From positions 1-43,178 of the forward strand of contig NZ_JAGTIS010000025.1 in NCBI RefSeq assembly GCF_018704125.1: a DNA stretch of 43,178 bases, read 5' to 3'. The stretch is from Metapseudomonas boanensis. GTDB lineage: Bacteria > Pseudomonadota > Gammaproteobacteria > Pseudomonadales > Pseudomonadaceae. The notes beneath the pieces were generated by a model, which searched no databases, was not told where the DNA came from, and worked only from the letters and a program-made list of their open reading frames with translations. Positions 1 through 8,933 of this stretch are shown in pieces; positions within the stretch are counted from its first letter, which is position 1; the number at the start of each line of letters is the position of its first letter. A program made the translations under genes and the position numbers.

Positions 1-259
1 AGGGCTGGGTGGGCGGCACGCTCAGACCGGCGAAGGGCACCGGGGTGGGCGGCGGATAGAGGCTGAAGCGGGCGTCCCGGCCCAGGAGCCGGTCGGCGGG
101 GAGGTCGCGCTGGGTGGCGGTGAACTCGATGCGGTAACTGAAGGGTTGGCTGAGCGCCTCTTCGCCCTGGAAGGCCAGCACGTCGAGTGCGGCGTCGAGG
201 TCGCGGACCTGGAGCTTGTGGCGGCTGTGGTCGAAGAAGGTGCGGATTTCAGCGAGCAT
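1..259 (-). CDS. vgrG: VgrG/TssI spike protein, N-terminal fragment (cut by window edge)
   Basis: Translating the minus strand from the ATG at 259 gives 86 residues starting MLAEIRTFFDHSRHKLQVRD, followed by a stretch containing FQGEEALSQPFSYRIEF. This is the usual opening of VgrG, the gp27-like barrel in which the phrase 'G.EALSQPF.Y..E' is typical. VgrG trimers cap the Hcp tube and are fired with effectors by the type VI secretion system. The start is well supported: an AGGAGG-type ribosome site (267-272 on the complement) lies inside the end of clpV, and the ATG follows the clpV stop after only two bases, which suggests translational coupling. The rest of the gene, including the gp5 needle and any C-terminal effector extension, lies outside the window, so it cannot be said whether this is an 'evolved' VgrG. 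Confidence 0.85.
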   Translation of the reverse strand, partial: MLAEIRTFFDHSRHKLQVRDLDAALDVLAFQGEEALSQPFSYRIEFTATQRDLPADRLLGRDARFSLYPPPTPVPFAGLSVPPTQP

Positions 260-261
260 GT

Positions 262-2928
262 TCAGGCCTCCTCACGTGCCGGATGTGGATGCGTCAGCGA
301 GTCGGAGAAATGCAGGGTGATGCCGTCGGCATCGCTGTAGCCCAAGGTGACACTGCAGGTGTCCTGCCGGGTGGCCTGGCGCTGCAACAGCTGCTGGCTG
401 AGAACCGGTAGGATCTGCTGGCTGAGCAGGCTATCGATGTTGCGGGCGCCGGTGTCGGGCAGCAGGCAGGCCGCGGACAGGGCATCGCTCAAGGCGCCGT
501 CGATCCGGCAGTCCAGTCCGTAATGGCGCAGCAGTCGGCGGGCGACCTGGGCGAGCTTGAGATCAACGATGCGCTTGAGCGAGTCGGCCAGTAGAGGCCG
601 GTAGATCAGGGTCTGGAAGCGGGCCAGCAACGCTGGCTGGAAGTGGTCGCGCAGGACCGGGCGCAGCAGCTCCTGGAGGGTGCCGTCGGTGGCATCCGGT
701 TGTTCGTGCAGGCAGGCCTGCAGGAGGTCACCACCCAGGTTGGAGGTCATGAGGATGACGGTGTTGCGGAAGTCGATCTCGCGACCTTCGCCGTCTCGCA
801 TGAAGCCGCGATCGAAGACCTGATAGAACAGGTTGAGCACGTCGCGATGGGCTTTTTCCACCTCGTCGAGCAACACCACGCTGTAGGGGCGCTGGCGCAC
901 TGCTTCGGTGAGCACGCCGCCCTGGCCATAACCGACATAACCCGGTGGGGAGCCCTTGAGCTGGCTGACGGTGTGGGCTTCCTGGTACTCGGAGAGGTTC
1001 AGGGTGATCAGCGATTTTTCGCCGCCGAACAGGCTGTCGGCCAGCGCCAGCGCAGTTTCGGTCTTGCCGACGCCGCTGGTGCCGACCAGCAGGAACACGC
1101 CCTGCGGGGCCTGGTCGCTGGTCAGGCCGGTGCGTGCAGCACGCAACCGCTGGGCCAGGGCCACAAGGACGTGATCCTGGCCGATGACCCTTTGGCCGAG
1201 CTGATGCTCCAGCTCCAGCAGGTTGGTCTGTTCGTCCTTGAGCAGGCTGCCCAGGGGGACTCCGGTCCAGTCGGCGACTACTTCGGCAACGCTGCGAGAT
1301 GTGACATCGAGGGACAGCAGCAGCCGCTCGCCCTGGGCCTCTTCCAACTGCCGCTGCAGCTCGGCGCAACGCTCCGCCTGCCGGGGCGCCTCCCGGCGAG
1401 CCGCCAGGAGTTGCAGGCTCAGGTCGAGCTCACGGTGGTATTGCTGCTCCAGTTCGCGGTGCTGTTGCAGCAGGTCGGCGCGCTGCTCGGCGAGTTCGTC
1501 CAGCCGCTTGGCGGGAGCCTGGCCACCGAGGCGGCTGTCCGCTTCCAGGGCCTGCCGCTCCAGCTCCAATGCAGCTTGTCGGGCTTCCAGACGCACCAAC
1601 GCCAGGGGCTCGCAGTCGAGATTCATGCGGACGCGGGCACTGGCGGTGTCCAGCAGATCGACGGCCTTGTCGGGCAATTGACGGCCGGTCAGGTAGCGGC
1701 GCGACAGGGTGACGGCAGCCTGTACCGCAGCATCTTCGATGTGTACGCCATGGTGGCTGGCGTATCGGGCCTTGAGGCCGCGCAGCATGAGGCAGGCGTT
1801 GCTGTCGTCCGGCTCGTCGACCTTGACCATCTGGAAGCGCCGTTCCAGCGCCGCATCACGCTCGAAGTACTGCTTGTACTCGCTCCAGGTGGTGGCGGCG
1901 ATGGTACGAAGTTCGCCACGGGCAAGCGCGGGCTTGAGCAGGTTGGCGGCATCGGCACCACCGGCCTGATTGCCGGCACCGATGAGGGTATGGGCCTCGT
2001 CGATGAACAGCAGGACGGGCTGTTCCGCACGCTGGACCGCGTCGATGACCTGCTTCAGGCGCTGCTCGAATTCGCCCTTGACACCCGCGCCAGCCTGCAA
2101 CAGGCCGAGGTCGAGGGTGCGCACGCTGACAGGCTTGAGGCTGTCGGGCACCTTGCCTTCGGCAATGCGCAGGGCCAGTCCTTCGACCAATGCGGTTTTG
2201 CCGACTCCGGGCTCGCCTACGAGGATGGGGTTGTTCTTGCGCCGCCGGCTGAGAATGTCGATGACCTGGCGGATCTCGTCGTCGCGCCCGAACACGGGGT
2301 CGATGCGCCCCTCGCGTGCCTGGGCGGTCAGGTCCTGGGTGAACCTGTCGAGTACCGCCTGCAAGGCGTCGCTCCCGGCGCTGCCGGAGGAAGGTACCGC
2401 CAGTGTGATGGCCCGGGTTTCGTCGCCTTCGAGCGCGGCCTCGCGCTGCAGTTCCGGGCGTTCCTCGGAGTGCTGGTCCAGCAGCGGCATCAAACACTGC
2501 AACTGCGCCTCGCTGAGACTAAACAGCGGCCAGGCCGCCTCGCAACCGACCAGCCTGGGCGTCTCCAGCAGGGCGCCAAGCAGATGCAGCGAACGCAGAC
2601 GGTCGTTGTCATCGTCCAGCGAGGCGCGCAACCAGGCGCTCTGGATCAGTTGCCGCAATTCTCCACTGAGCTGAGGCTTGTCGCGCACGCTGCGAGGCAG
2701 GCTGTCCAGATGGTCGAGCAACCCTTGCCAGAGTGCATCGAGGTCCCATTCGCACCGGCGCGCGATCAGTGTGAGATCGCCCTCTCCTTGCTCCAGCAGT
2801 TTGAGCAACCAGTGTTCGGGGGTGATCTGCCTGTGGGCGCGGCTCTGGCACAGCGAGGCGGCGGCGCCGAGCGCCCGGGCACAATAGGGGTTGAGGCGAC
2901 GAAGCAGGCTGGCGGAGTTCTGGGCCAT
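262..2928 (-). CDS. clpV: ClpV (TssH), AAA+ ATPase recycling the T6SS sheath
   Basis: This 888-residue protein has the full ClpB/ClpV layout. It has an N-terminal Clp-N repeat region (about 1-160), a first AAA module with Walker A GEPGVGKT (238-245) and Walker B LLFIDEAH, a coiled middle domain rich in Leu, Gln, Arg and Glu, and a second AAA module with Walker A GTSGVGKT and Walker B VVLLDEVEKAH. ClpV disassembles the contracted TssB/TssC sheath in the cytoplasm so that its subunits can be reused. The neighbours hcp (upstream) and vgrG (downstream) separate it from the housekeeping ClpB. The start at 2928 places MAQNSASLLRRLNPYC at the N-terminus, as in other ClpV proteins. A 140-base gap with a strong hairpin separates it from hcp. 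Confidence 0.95.
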   Translation of the reverse strand: MAQNSASLLRRLNPYCARALGAAASLCQSRAHRQITPEHWLLKLLEQGEGDLTLIARRCEWDLDALWQGLLDHLDSLPRSVRDKPQLSGELRQLIQSAWLRASLDDDNDRLRSLHLLGALLETPRLVGCEAAWPLFSLSEAQLQCLMPLLDQHSEERPELQREAALEGDETRAITLAVPSSGSAGSDALQAVLDRFTQDLTAQAREGRIDPVFGRDDEIRQVIDILSRRRKNNPILVGEPGVGKTALVEGLALRIAEGKVPDSLKPVSVRTLDLGLLQAGAGVKGEFEQRLKQVIDAVQRAEQPVLLFIDEAHTLIGAGNQAGGADAANLLKPALARGELRTIAATTWSEYKQYFERDAALERRFQMVKVDEPDDSNACLMLRGLKARYASHHGVHIEDAAVQAAVTLSRRYLTGRQLPDKAVDLLDTASARVRMNLDCEPLALVRLEARQAALELERQALEADSRLGGQAPAKRLDELAEQRADLLQQHRELEQQYHRELDLSLQLLAARREAPRQAERCAELQRQLEEAQGERLLLSLDVTSRSVAEVVADWTGVPLGSLLKDEQTNLLELEHQLGQRVIGQDHVLVALAQRLRAARTGLTSDQAPQGVFLLVGTSGVGKTETALALADSLFGGEKSLITLNLSEYQEAHTVSQLKGSPPGYVGYGQGGVLTEAVRQRPYSVVLLDEVEKAHRDVLNLFYQVFDRGFMRDGEGREIDFRNTVILMTSNLGGDLLQACLHEQPDATDGTLQELLRPVLRDHFQPALLARFQTLIYRPLLADSLKRIVDLKLAQVARRLLRHYGLDCRIDGALSDALSAACLLPDTGARNIDSLLSQQILPVLSQQLLQRQATRQDTCSVTLGYSDADGITLHFSDSLTHPHPAREEA

Positions 2929-2988
2929 GGGGGTGCGTCCTTGTACGAGGTTCGTGGCGCTTGCGTGTCCGGCATGGGGTGCGATGGA

Positions 2989-3023
2989 CCGGTCGGGCGT
3001 CCGCGAACGGACGCTCGAACCGG
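2989..3023. repeat. Strong hairpin between hcp and clpV
   Basis: CCGGTCGGGCGTCC (2989-3002) pairs with GGACGCTCGAACCGG (3009-3023) around a six-base loop, with a perfect GCGTCC/GGACGC top. There is no T tract, so it is not a clear terminator. In the hcp-to-clpV direction it could stabilise the abundant hcp message or reduce read-through into clpV. The role is inferred. Confidence 0.5.
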
Positions 3024-3070
3024 CATACCGAAACCAGCAGAGCAGTTGGCTCCGCCGGCTCTACCCGACG

Positions 3071-3562
3071 TCAGGCGCTCTGACGTTCGTTCCAGGAGTC
3101 GGAGTGGATGATGTTGCCGTCCTTGTAGGTCCAGGTGATCTTTTCGTAGCGCAACTCGACCTGCTCCAGGTGGTTGTGCTTCTCCTTGGACGGGTCCTTG
3201 ATGTCGTGCATTTTCGGCGCGACTTTCACGACCTTGACGTTCTCCAGCTTGGTGATGAAGTACTCGACTTCCTGGCCGGCGTCGTCGATGCGATACCACT
3301 TGAACTCGGCACTCTTGAGGGTCTGGCCGGTGGTCACCGCCTTGTACAGGTAAGGGCTGGACGCATCGATTTCCTTGGTGAACAGGAACGGGGTGTGAAC
3401 CCGGGTTCCGGTCAGCTTGCCGGTGTTGTTGTCGGTGGGGATGTAGAGGCTGTGATCCTGGGCGACGATCTCGATGCTGCCCTCGCGTTTTTGCACGTCC
3501 ACCGAACCCTTGATGTTCGCGCCGCCATCGTCCTGCAGCCAGAGGTATACGGGAATTGCCAT
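3071..3562 (-). CDS. hcp: Hcp (TssD) tube protein
   Basis: The 163-residue product starts MAIPVYLWLQDDGGANIKGS and has the Hcp1 fold signature: VYLWLQDDGG, a central strand-rich part with a HTPFLFTKEIDASSPYLYKA-type segment, and a C-terminal TWTYKDGNIIHSDSW motif. Hcp hexamers stack into the tube inside the TssBC sheath and are secreted when it fires; they can also chaperone effectors. A good ribosome site (AAGGAG) precedes the ATG at 3562. That start is far better than upstream in-frame codons that would run through the end of the previous gene. The gene lies 13 bases after the OmpA-like gene and before clpV, the usual setting of a structural hcp. Confidence 0.95.
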   Translation of the reverse strand: MAIPVYLWLQDDGGANIKGSVDVQKREGSIEIVAQDHSLYIPTDNNTGKLTGTRVHTPFLFTKEIDASSPYLYKAVTTGQTLKSAEFKWYRIDDAGQEVEYFITKLENVKVVKVAPKMHDIKDPSKEKHNHLEQVELRYEKITWTYKDGNIIHSDSWNERQSA

Positions 3563-3575
3563 TTGAAACTCCTTC

Positions 3576-5300
3576 TCAGAGGTTGACAGCCGCAGAATGC
3601 GACTGGTGCTTGCCTTCCGGAGCGGCGGTGGGCAGCGCGCAGGCCCCCACCTCCGGCACCAGACGGATATCGACGCGCCGGTTCGCAGCCCGCCCGATTT
3701 CGGTGTCATTGCTGGCGATCGGCTGACTGGCGCCGAAGCCCTGTACGGCGAAACAGATGTCAGGGATATCGCCCATACGCTGCATCCAATCGCGTACGGC
3801 ACCGGCGCGAGCTCGGGACAGTTGAAGGTTCTGCTCGGCGCTACCGGTGGCATCGGTATGGCCGGCGATAACGATCAGCCAGCCCGGCTGAGCCTTGATG
3901 TCGACCAGGGCGTTGATCAGGAACTTGGTCGATTCGGGCTTGAGCGTGGCGCTGCCCACGGTGAACAGCGACAGGCTGTCCAGCCTCACGGGTTCTGGTA
4001 CTTTCAGGGCCTGCACGGGAGCATCGTGCGGTAACCGGTAACCCGTGATCGCGGCCAGCAGTTCACCCCTCAGGCGTTCGCCCCGGTACAGGCCGAATCC
4101 GAGCCAAAGCGGTTCGCCGTGACGGTAATAACGATCCAGACGGGCAGCGTCGGCACGCAGCACCGACATGACCTCCTCACGCTGCGCGAACTCCGGCTGA
4201 TTTCGGTGTTGGGCATAGGGGATGGCCAGATAACGATGCAGGTCATCGCTAACCTGACGCACCAGTTGGCGGTTCTGCCAGGCGGAGCCGGCCAGTGCTA
4301 TCAGGATCGACAGCGTGGATAGCCAGAGCGCTATCGCCCCGGCCCGGCGCAGCGGACTGGTCTTGAACTGCAGGGGCAACAACGGCAGAAGCGCATCCGG
4401 GAGCGGCAGCAGGAGCGACGTCTCGGACGCAGATGCCGCCGTTTTGCTCAGCGCGGTCCTGTCGTGAACCCATTGCTGCCAGAGACTCCCGGCGACGCTA
4501 CCAGGCAGCGCCGGAACCAGTGTGACCGCGCAGGCCATCGCGACAGCGGGCGGATCACTGACTTCACGGCTGACGAGATGAGCCGGCACATGCCGATTCA
4601 ACCAGCCGACCACAGTTTCCAGCAGTACGCCGGTGCGCAGGTGCAGCGCAGAGAGCGGGAGGTCATCCGTGCGTTTCTGCCACTCACCGAAACGGATACG
4701 TGCTCCCGCCTCCAGGACATCCGGTTGCTGCGCGCCTCCCACCCAACAGAACCAGGGGCCTTCCCCCTGGCTGCTTTGCAGGTAGGTGGCCTGGAGCAAC
4801 GGCAAGGCGGCGCCGTGCCGGCGCGCCAGTGCCAACTGGTGACGGAAGGCTCGAAGCTGCCCATCCAGTTCGGCTGGGTCGCTGTGTTCGTCCGGATTGA
4901 CGACGAGCAGGACGCTGAGCTGTCCTCCCCAATGGGGGCGGTGATCCAGAACACGGCGCACCGTCCAGGGCAGGTGCTCCAGGCTATCCACCCGGAGATA
5001 GCAGCCCTGAGCTGTCATCCTCCAGAGGGGTTTATCGGCTTTCGCGGCGTCGAACAGCCCCTGCAAGCCATCGCCACAGACCAGCACCACGGGTTGCTGG
5101 AAGTCTGCCGCAGGCAACGGCAGCTCTCGGTCGAGGTTCAGCGCCCGCTGCCTCATCCAGCGCCACGCCAGAATCAGGGCGAACGCGACTGCCAGCGCGG
5201 CCCCCACCCGCTGCCAGCCACCCAGGGGAAAAATGAACAACAGTGCCAGGGTGAGCAGAGCGCTCCACAGATAGAGGCCGCGCATCAGCGTGAAGGTCAT
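3576..5300 (-). CDS. T6SS OmpA-family peptidoglycan-anchoring protein (TagL-like)
   Basis: A 574-residue inner-membrane protein. The N-terminus has two close hydrophobic segments (about 9-27 and 31-46), followed by a long soluble region of no recognised fold. A third membrane segment lies near 325-345, and a C-terminal OmpA/Pal peptidoglycan-binding domain covers the last 120 or so residues (GHTDATGSAEQN, LSRARA, GFGASQPIASN, NRRVDI). In other T6SS loci of this gene order such proteins (TagL class) tie the TssJLM membrane complex to the cell wall. I chose the ATG at 5300 because it follows the tssL stop and has a GGTGG-type ribosome site; a GTG at 5321 would overlap tssL. Its distinction from an extended TssL is clear because a separate DotU-type tssL lies just upstream. 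Confidence 0.85.
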   Translation of the reverse strand: MTFTLMRGLYLWSALLTLALLFIFPLGGWQRVGAALAVAFALILAWRWMRQRALNLDRELPLPAADFQQPVVLVCGDGLQGLFDAAKADKPLWRMTAQGCYLRVDSLEHLPWTVRRVLDHRPHWGGQLSVLLVVNPDEHSDPAELDGQLRAFRHQLALARRHGAALPLLQATYLQSSQGEGPWFCWVGGAQQPDVLEAGARIRFGEWQKRTDDLPLSALHLRTGVLLETVVGWLNRHVPAHLVSREVSDPPAVAMACAVTLVPALPGSVAGSLWQQWVHDRTALSKTAASASETSLLLPLPDALLPLLPLQFKTSPLRRAGAIALWLSTLSILIALAGSAWQNRQLVRQVSDDLHRYLAIPYAQHRNQPEFAQREEVMSVLRADAARLDRYYRHGEPLWLGFGLYRGERLRGELLAAITGYRLPHDAPVQALKVPEPVRLDSLSLFTVGSATLKPESTKFLINALVDIKAQPGWLIVIAGHTDATGSAEQNLQLSRARAGAVRDWMQRMGDIPDICFAVQGFGASQPIASNDTEIGRAANRRVDIRLVPEVGACALPTAAPEGKHQSHSAAVNL

Positions 5301-5310
5301 CGCACCACCT

Positions 5311-5991
5311 TCACGCTGCACCAGGCAGCAACGAGGAGACCAAGCGGCTCAGGAGCTGATCCAAACCCCACCAGGTCCCGACTATCAGCAGGGCAGCCAC
5401 CAGGAGTTGCATGGCAGGGCTGCGCAACCAGCGCTGCAGGACGACACTGCGCCTTCGTCTCGTACCGGAGATCAGCAGGCCACACATCGCCAAGGGCGCC
5501 ACCTGGGCATCGAGCGTTCTGAGCAGTTCTTCCCGCTCCGGGTCCTGCAGGTCGCTGTAGCGCCCCTTGAACCCCAGCATCAGCACTCGGTGGTATGCGG
5601 TCAGGACCTGTGGGTTCGGTGCAGGGTCGCGCAGGACGTCGCGCATGTCCTCGTAGAGGAACTCGCCCGCTTGGTGGCGATTGAAGAACTTCGCCTGCAA
5701 AGGCTCGCCGGCCCAGTCGGCGTGGGCCTCGTCCCTGGCGTAGCCCAGTACCGTTTCATCCAGCAAGGCACATTGGGCATAGCTGATGCAGTCGATGTTC
5801 CGCTGACTCATGCCAGCGTCTTTCAGCGCCTGGCGCAGGACCTCGATCTGCTCACAGCAGTGCCTCCACAAATCACGTCCACTTCGTGCCATTGCACCTT
5901 CACGCAGGGATACGACCAGCAGATAGCTGTCCTGCAGCAACGCATCGATATCGACGGCCGAAGGCTGGTTTCTTGGAGTGTTCGGAGTCAT
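5311..5991 (-). CDS. tssL: TssL (DotU/IcmH family) membrane-complex protein
   Basis: The 226-residue product is mainly a helical cytoplasmic domain of DotU type (DALLQDSYLLVVSLREG, CAQCALLDETVLGY, FYEDMRD-like EFLYEDMRDVL, LMLGFKGRY). It ends in a single C-terminal membrane segment near 198-216 (LLVAALLIVGTWWGL). TssL joins TssM and TssJ in the envelope complex that docks the baseplate. Its ATG overlaps the tssK stop by four bases (ATGA), and the OmpA-like gene starts 10 bases after its stop, so the three are translated from one message. It lacks its own peptidoglycan-binding domain, consistent with that domain being supplied by the next gene. Confidence 0.92.
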   Translation of the reverse strand: MTPNTPRNQPSAVDIDALLQDSYLLVVSLREGAMARSGRDLWRHCCEQIEVLRQALKDAGMSQRNIDCISYAQCALLDETVLGYARDEAHADWAGEPLQAKFFNRHQAGEFLYEDMRDVLRDPAPNPQVLTAYHRVLMLGFKGRYSDLQDPEREELLRTLDAQVAPLAMCGLLISGTRRRRSVVLQRWLRSPAMQLLVAALLIVGTWWGLDQLLSRLVSSLLPGAA

Positions 5992-7343
5992 GAGCGCAGC
6001 ACCGCGAATAGTTCGAGTCGCGCCTCGATCAGGGCGGCGGGTACATAGAAGGCGCACACCCCTGCCGCCAACATGGCCCGTCCCTTGGGATGTCCGAGAT
6101 CCAACGCGAAATACTGGTTTTCCAGGCGCAGCGGAATCGCGGCCGGGACATGGTTGAGGGGCAGCAGCGGAATGCCGTCGAGCGCCGCATTGACCAGGTG
6201 GTCGACGTCATCCGGAGTGCCGATCTTGCAGAGGTGCGGAAACTGACTCTGCAACTGCGCCGCCGACAGGCGCGAGCGCACGGACAGGTAGAAGTCGGCG
6301 CCGTCTGGCTCGCGTAGCCGTGGGTCGTTGAGCGAAACCTTCCAGCGGTTGGCCCCGCTCTCTTCCAGCTCCATAGCGATGACGCGCGAGGGCAGGCTGG
6401 CTTCGAGCAGGGAGGAAACCATGCTCATCAGGATTGGGAGGACAGCCTCCAGTTGGTCATGCCGGTAAGCCGGGACCTGCTCGATATCGTGCTCGAGCGA
6501 GAAGGTCGACAGGCTGCCGGCAAGCTTCGACAGCTCCCGGTAGACCTGCTCGGGGTGGCGCGCGGGATGGGCCCTGAGGTCGGCCAGTATCGGCTGGTAG
6601 GTATTGAGCGCATTGAGCAGCCAGAACAGCGAGACGTCCGCCACCGCGAAGTCGGCCATGCGCTGGTTGCTTTCACGGCGCATGCCCATCAGGCGTTGGC
6701 GCTTAGCGGACAGTTGGGTGAACAGGTTGTCCAGCTGTGCCAGCAGACCGACGTGAGCGGCGAAGCTCAGCAGGGGCGGAACGTAGCCGGGATCGAGGGT
6801 CCAGATGCCCTGGGCATCGCGCATCAGGCGCGCGACCGGGCAGGTCAGATAGTCACCGTTGTCGTCGCTCGCCAGGCGCAGACTGAGCTGGTGCTCCATC
6901 ACGCTGATGGACTGGCGCTCATCGCCGTATAGGTCCTGCACCGTGCGCCAGTCCTGGCGGTAACGGGTGGGTCGGTCCTCGCGACTGCCATCGAGCAGGC
7001 AATTGTTGCCGTTTCCCTGCTCCAGCGGCAGCGCCAGTAGCAGGGTTGCGCTCTGGATATCGTTCGCCAGCACGCGGGACAGATCCAGCGCCGGCGGCAG
7101 GCGATCGGTGCCATCCGTGTCGATCAAGGTGCCATCCGGCATCCGCAGGTGGAGCCGGGATGCCTTGAGCTTCCCCAGCTTCAGCGCGTCCGGATCGAAG
7201 GCAGCCGCCAGCACGCCCCAAGGATGAACGAGGGCGAGATGGGCGATGCATTCGTTGGTCCAGGCCTCCCAGCGCGCCTGCTGCTGGAACTGCTGCGGGG
7301 ACAACAATGTCCCCGCAGCCCATAGGGGGCGGTCGATGTTCAT
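5988..7343 (-). CDS. tssK: TssK baseplate protein
   Basis: The 451-residue product opens with NIDRPLWAAGTLLSPQQFQQ, the conserved TssK beginning ('W.eGmfL.PQHFQ'). It has the expected length and a C-terminal part with SPRL-like and QYFALDLGH-type segments. TssK trimers link the baseplate wedges (TssE, F, G) to the cytoplasmic face of the TssJLM complex through TssL and TssM. The gene lies 24 bases after tssC and overlaps tssL by four bases. Confidence 0.93.
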   Translation of the reverse strand: MNIDRPLWAAGTLLSPQQFQQQARWEAWTNECIAHLALVHPWGVLAAAFDPDALKLGKLKASRLHLRMPDGTLIDTDGTDRLPPALDLSRVLANDIQSATLLLALPLEQGNGNNCLLDGSREDRPTRYRQDWRTVQDLYGDERQSISVMEHQLSLRLASDDNGDYLTCPVARLMRDAQGIWTLDPGYVPPLLSFAAHVGLLAQLDNLFTQLSAKRQRLMGMRRESNQRMADFAVADVSLFWLLNALNTYQPILADLRAHPARHPEQVYRELSKLAGSLSTFSLEHDIEQVPAYRHDQLEAVLPILMSMVSSLLEASLPSRVIAMELEESGANRWKVSLNDPRLREPDGADFYLSVRSRLSAAQLQSQFPHLCKIGTPDDVDHLVNAALDGIPLLPLNHVPAAIPLRLENQYFALDLGHPKGRAMLAAGVCAFYVPAALIEARLELFAVLRS

Positions 7344-7367
7344 GACGTCGTTTCCCTAGGGCAAGGT

Positions 7368-8903
7368 TCAGGCTTTGGCCTTGGGCATCTGCGAAACCAG
7401 CGAGAGGTTGACGTCCATGCCTTCCACCTGGAAGTGGGGCACGGCGTAGAGCCTGACGCGGAAGAAGCCGGGGTTGTCGTCGATGTCTTCGACTATCACC
7501 TTCGCTTCGCGCAGCGGGTACGAAGCCTGCAGATCGTCGCTGGGGTCGGTCATCTCGGTCACAAGGCCGCCGATCCACTTGTTGAGTTCCAGTTCCAGCA
7601 CGCGACGATCCTTGGTGGTCCCGATGTTTTCCCGCTGGATCAGCTTCAGGTAGTGGGCGATGCGCGACAGCAGGAAGATGTAGGGCAGGCGTGCGTTGAT
7701 GCGGCTGTTGGCCGTGGCGTCGGCCGTGTCGAACAGCGCGGGTTTCTGCGCCGAGTTGGCGGAGAAGAAGCAGGCGTAGTCGCGGTTCTTGTAATAGGAC
7801 AGGGGGATGAAACCCAGGTTGGCGAACTCGAACTCTCGGGTCTCCGGAATCATCACTTCCGAAGGAATCTTCACCTGGTTGCCGGTGCCCAGGTCGTAGA
7901 GGTGGATCGGCAGATCGGTCACCGCACCGCCCGATTGTGGGCCACGAATCTGCACACACCAGCCGTTGTTGATGAAGCTCTTCACCATGTTGGCGGCGAA
8001 GGCGAAGGTGGCGTTGGTCCACAGGTATCTGTCGTGGTCGGGCCCCTTCACACTCTCGACATAGTTGAAGTTGCGCACCGGAATGGTGTCAGGGCCATAA
8101 GGCAGGCGACCGAGCACACGCGGTAGGGTCAGCCCGATGTAGCGGGCGTCGTCGCTGTCACGGAAGGATTTCCACTTGATGTACTCGGCCCGATCGAAGT
8201 AGTTGCCGATGTCCTTGATGGCGGCGACCTCTTCCATCGACTCCTTGCCGAAGAAGGCCGGCCCGACAGATCCGATGAAGGGCATGTGGGCCGCCGCGGC
8301 AACCTTGGACAGGTTGCGCAACAGGGCGATGTCCTGCGGACTGCTGTCGAACTCGTAGTTGGAGATGGCTGCCGCGATCGGCTCACCCCCGGGGGTGTCG
8401 TACTCCTGGGTGTAGGTGTGTATGTACAGGCCACTCTGGGCAATCTCCGGCGCATCCTCGAAGTCCTGCACCAGATGATCCTTGCTGATGTCGAGCAGCT
8501 CGATGCGTACGTTCTGGCGGAAATCGGTTTGGTCGATCAGTGATTTGACGCCGCGCCAGGTGGACTCGACGCGCTGGAAATCCGTATGGTGCATGACCGC
8601 ATCGAGTTGGCGGCTGATCTGTGCATCGAGGGAGGCGATGTGTTCATCGAGCAGCGTCCTGTCCAGACGTTCCACCCGCTGCGACGAATGTTTGAGCAGA
8701 TCGAGGAAAACGCTGACGGCTGCCGTGACCCGCTCGTCCGCGGAAGCTTCGGACAATTCCTCGGTGTTCTGGAATGCTTCGAGGCTACCCAGCTCACTGA
8801 TGGGGTTCAGGTTGATCTTGCTGAAGAGTGCGGCATAGACGCCCTGGTGTTCCTGGGAGACTACGCTGCCGCGAGAGGCTGTGGAGGTGTGTTCGACGGA
8901 CAT
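7368..8903 (-). CDS. tssC: TssC (VipB) large sheath subunit
   Basis: The 511-residue product matches the large T6SS sheath protein from end to end. Recognisable pieces are LDAQISRQLDAVMHHTDFQRVESTWRG-type sequence near residue 100, the SQEYDTPGGEP-like TQEYDTPGGEPI, GSVGPAFFG, FNYVE, FINNGWCVQIRGP and, near the end, the PHFQVEGMDVNLSLVSQMP tail. With TssB it forms the contractile sheath around the Hcp tube, and it is the partner ClpV extracts from. It starts 30 bases after tssB, the usual pairing. Confidence 0.96.
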   Translation of the reverse strand: MSVEHTSTASRGSVVSQEHQGVYAALFSKINLNPISELGSLEAFQNTEELSEASADERVTAAVSVFLDLLKHSSQRVERLDRTLLDEHIASLDAQISRQLDAVMHHTDFQRVESTWRGVKSLIDQTDFRQNVRIELLDISKDHLVQDFEDAPEIAQSGLYIHTYTQEYDTPGGEPIAAAISNYEFDSSPQDIALLRNLSKVAAAAHMPFIGSVGPAFFGKESMEEVAAIKDIGNYFDRAEYIKWKSFRDSDDARYIGLTLPRVLGRLPYGPDTIPVRNFNYVESVKGPDHDRYLWTNATFAFAANMVKSFINNGWCVQIRGPQSGGAVTDLPIHLYDLGTGNQVKIPSEVMIPETREFEFANLGFIPLSYYKNRDYACFFSANSAQKPALFDTADATANSRINARLPYIFLLSRIAHYLKLIQRENIGTTKDRRVLELELNKWIGGLVTEMTDPSDDLQASYPLREAKVIVEDIDDNPGFFRVRLYAVPHFQVEGMDVNLSLVSQMPKAKA

Positions 8904-8933
8904 GGGTGACCTTCCTTTGAATGACCGGATGCG

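Noticed and set aside
643-3111. Long open frame of 822 codons on the plus strand, opposite clpV
   Set aside because: It is an antisense shadow of clpV, common in GC-rich DNA where the third codon position avoids stops. The product has no recognisable motif, while the minus strand encodes a complete ClpV.
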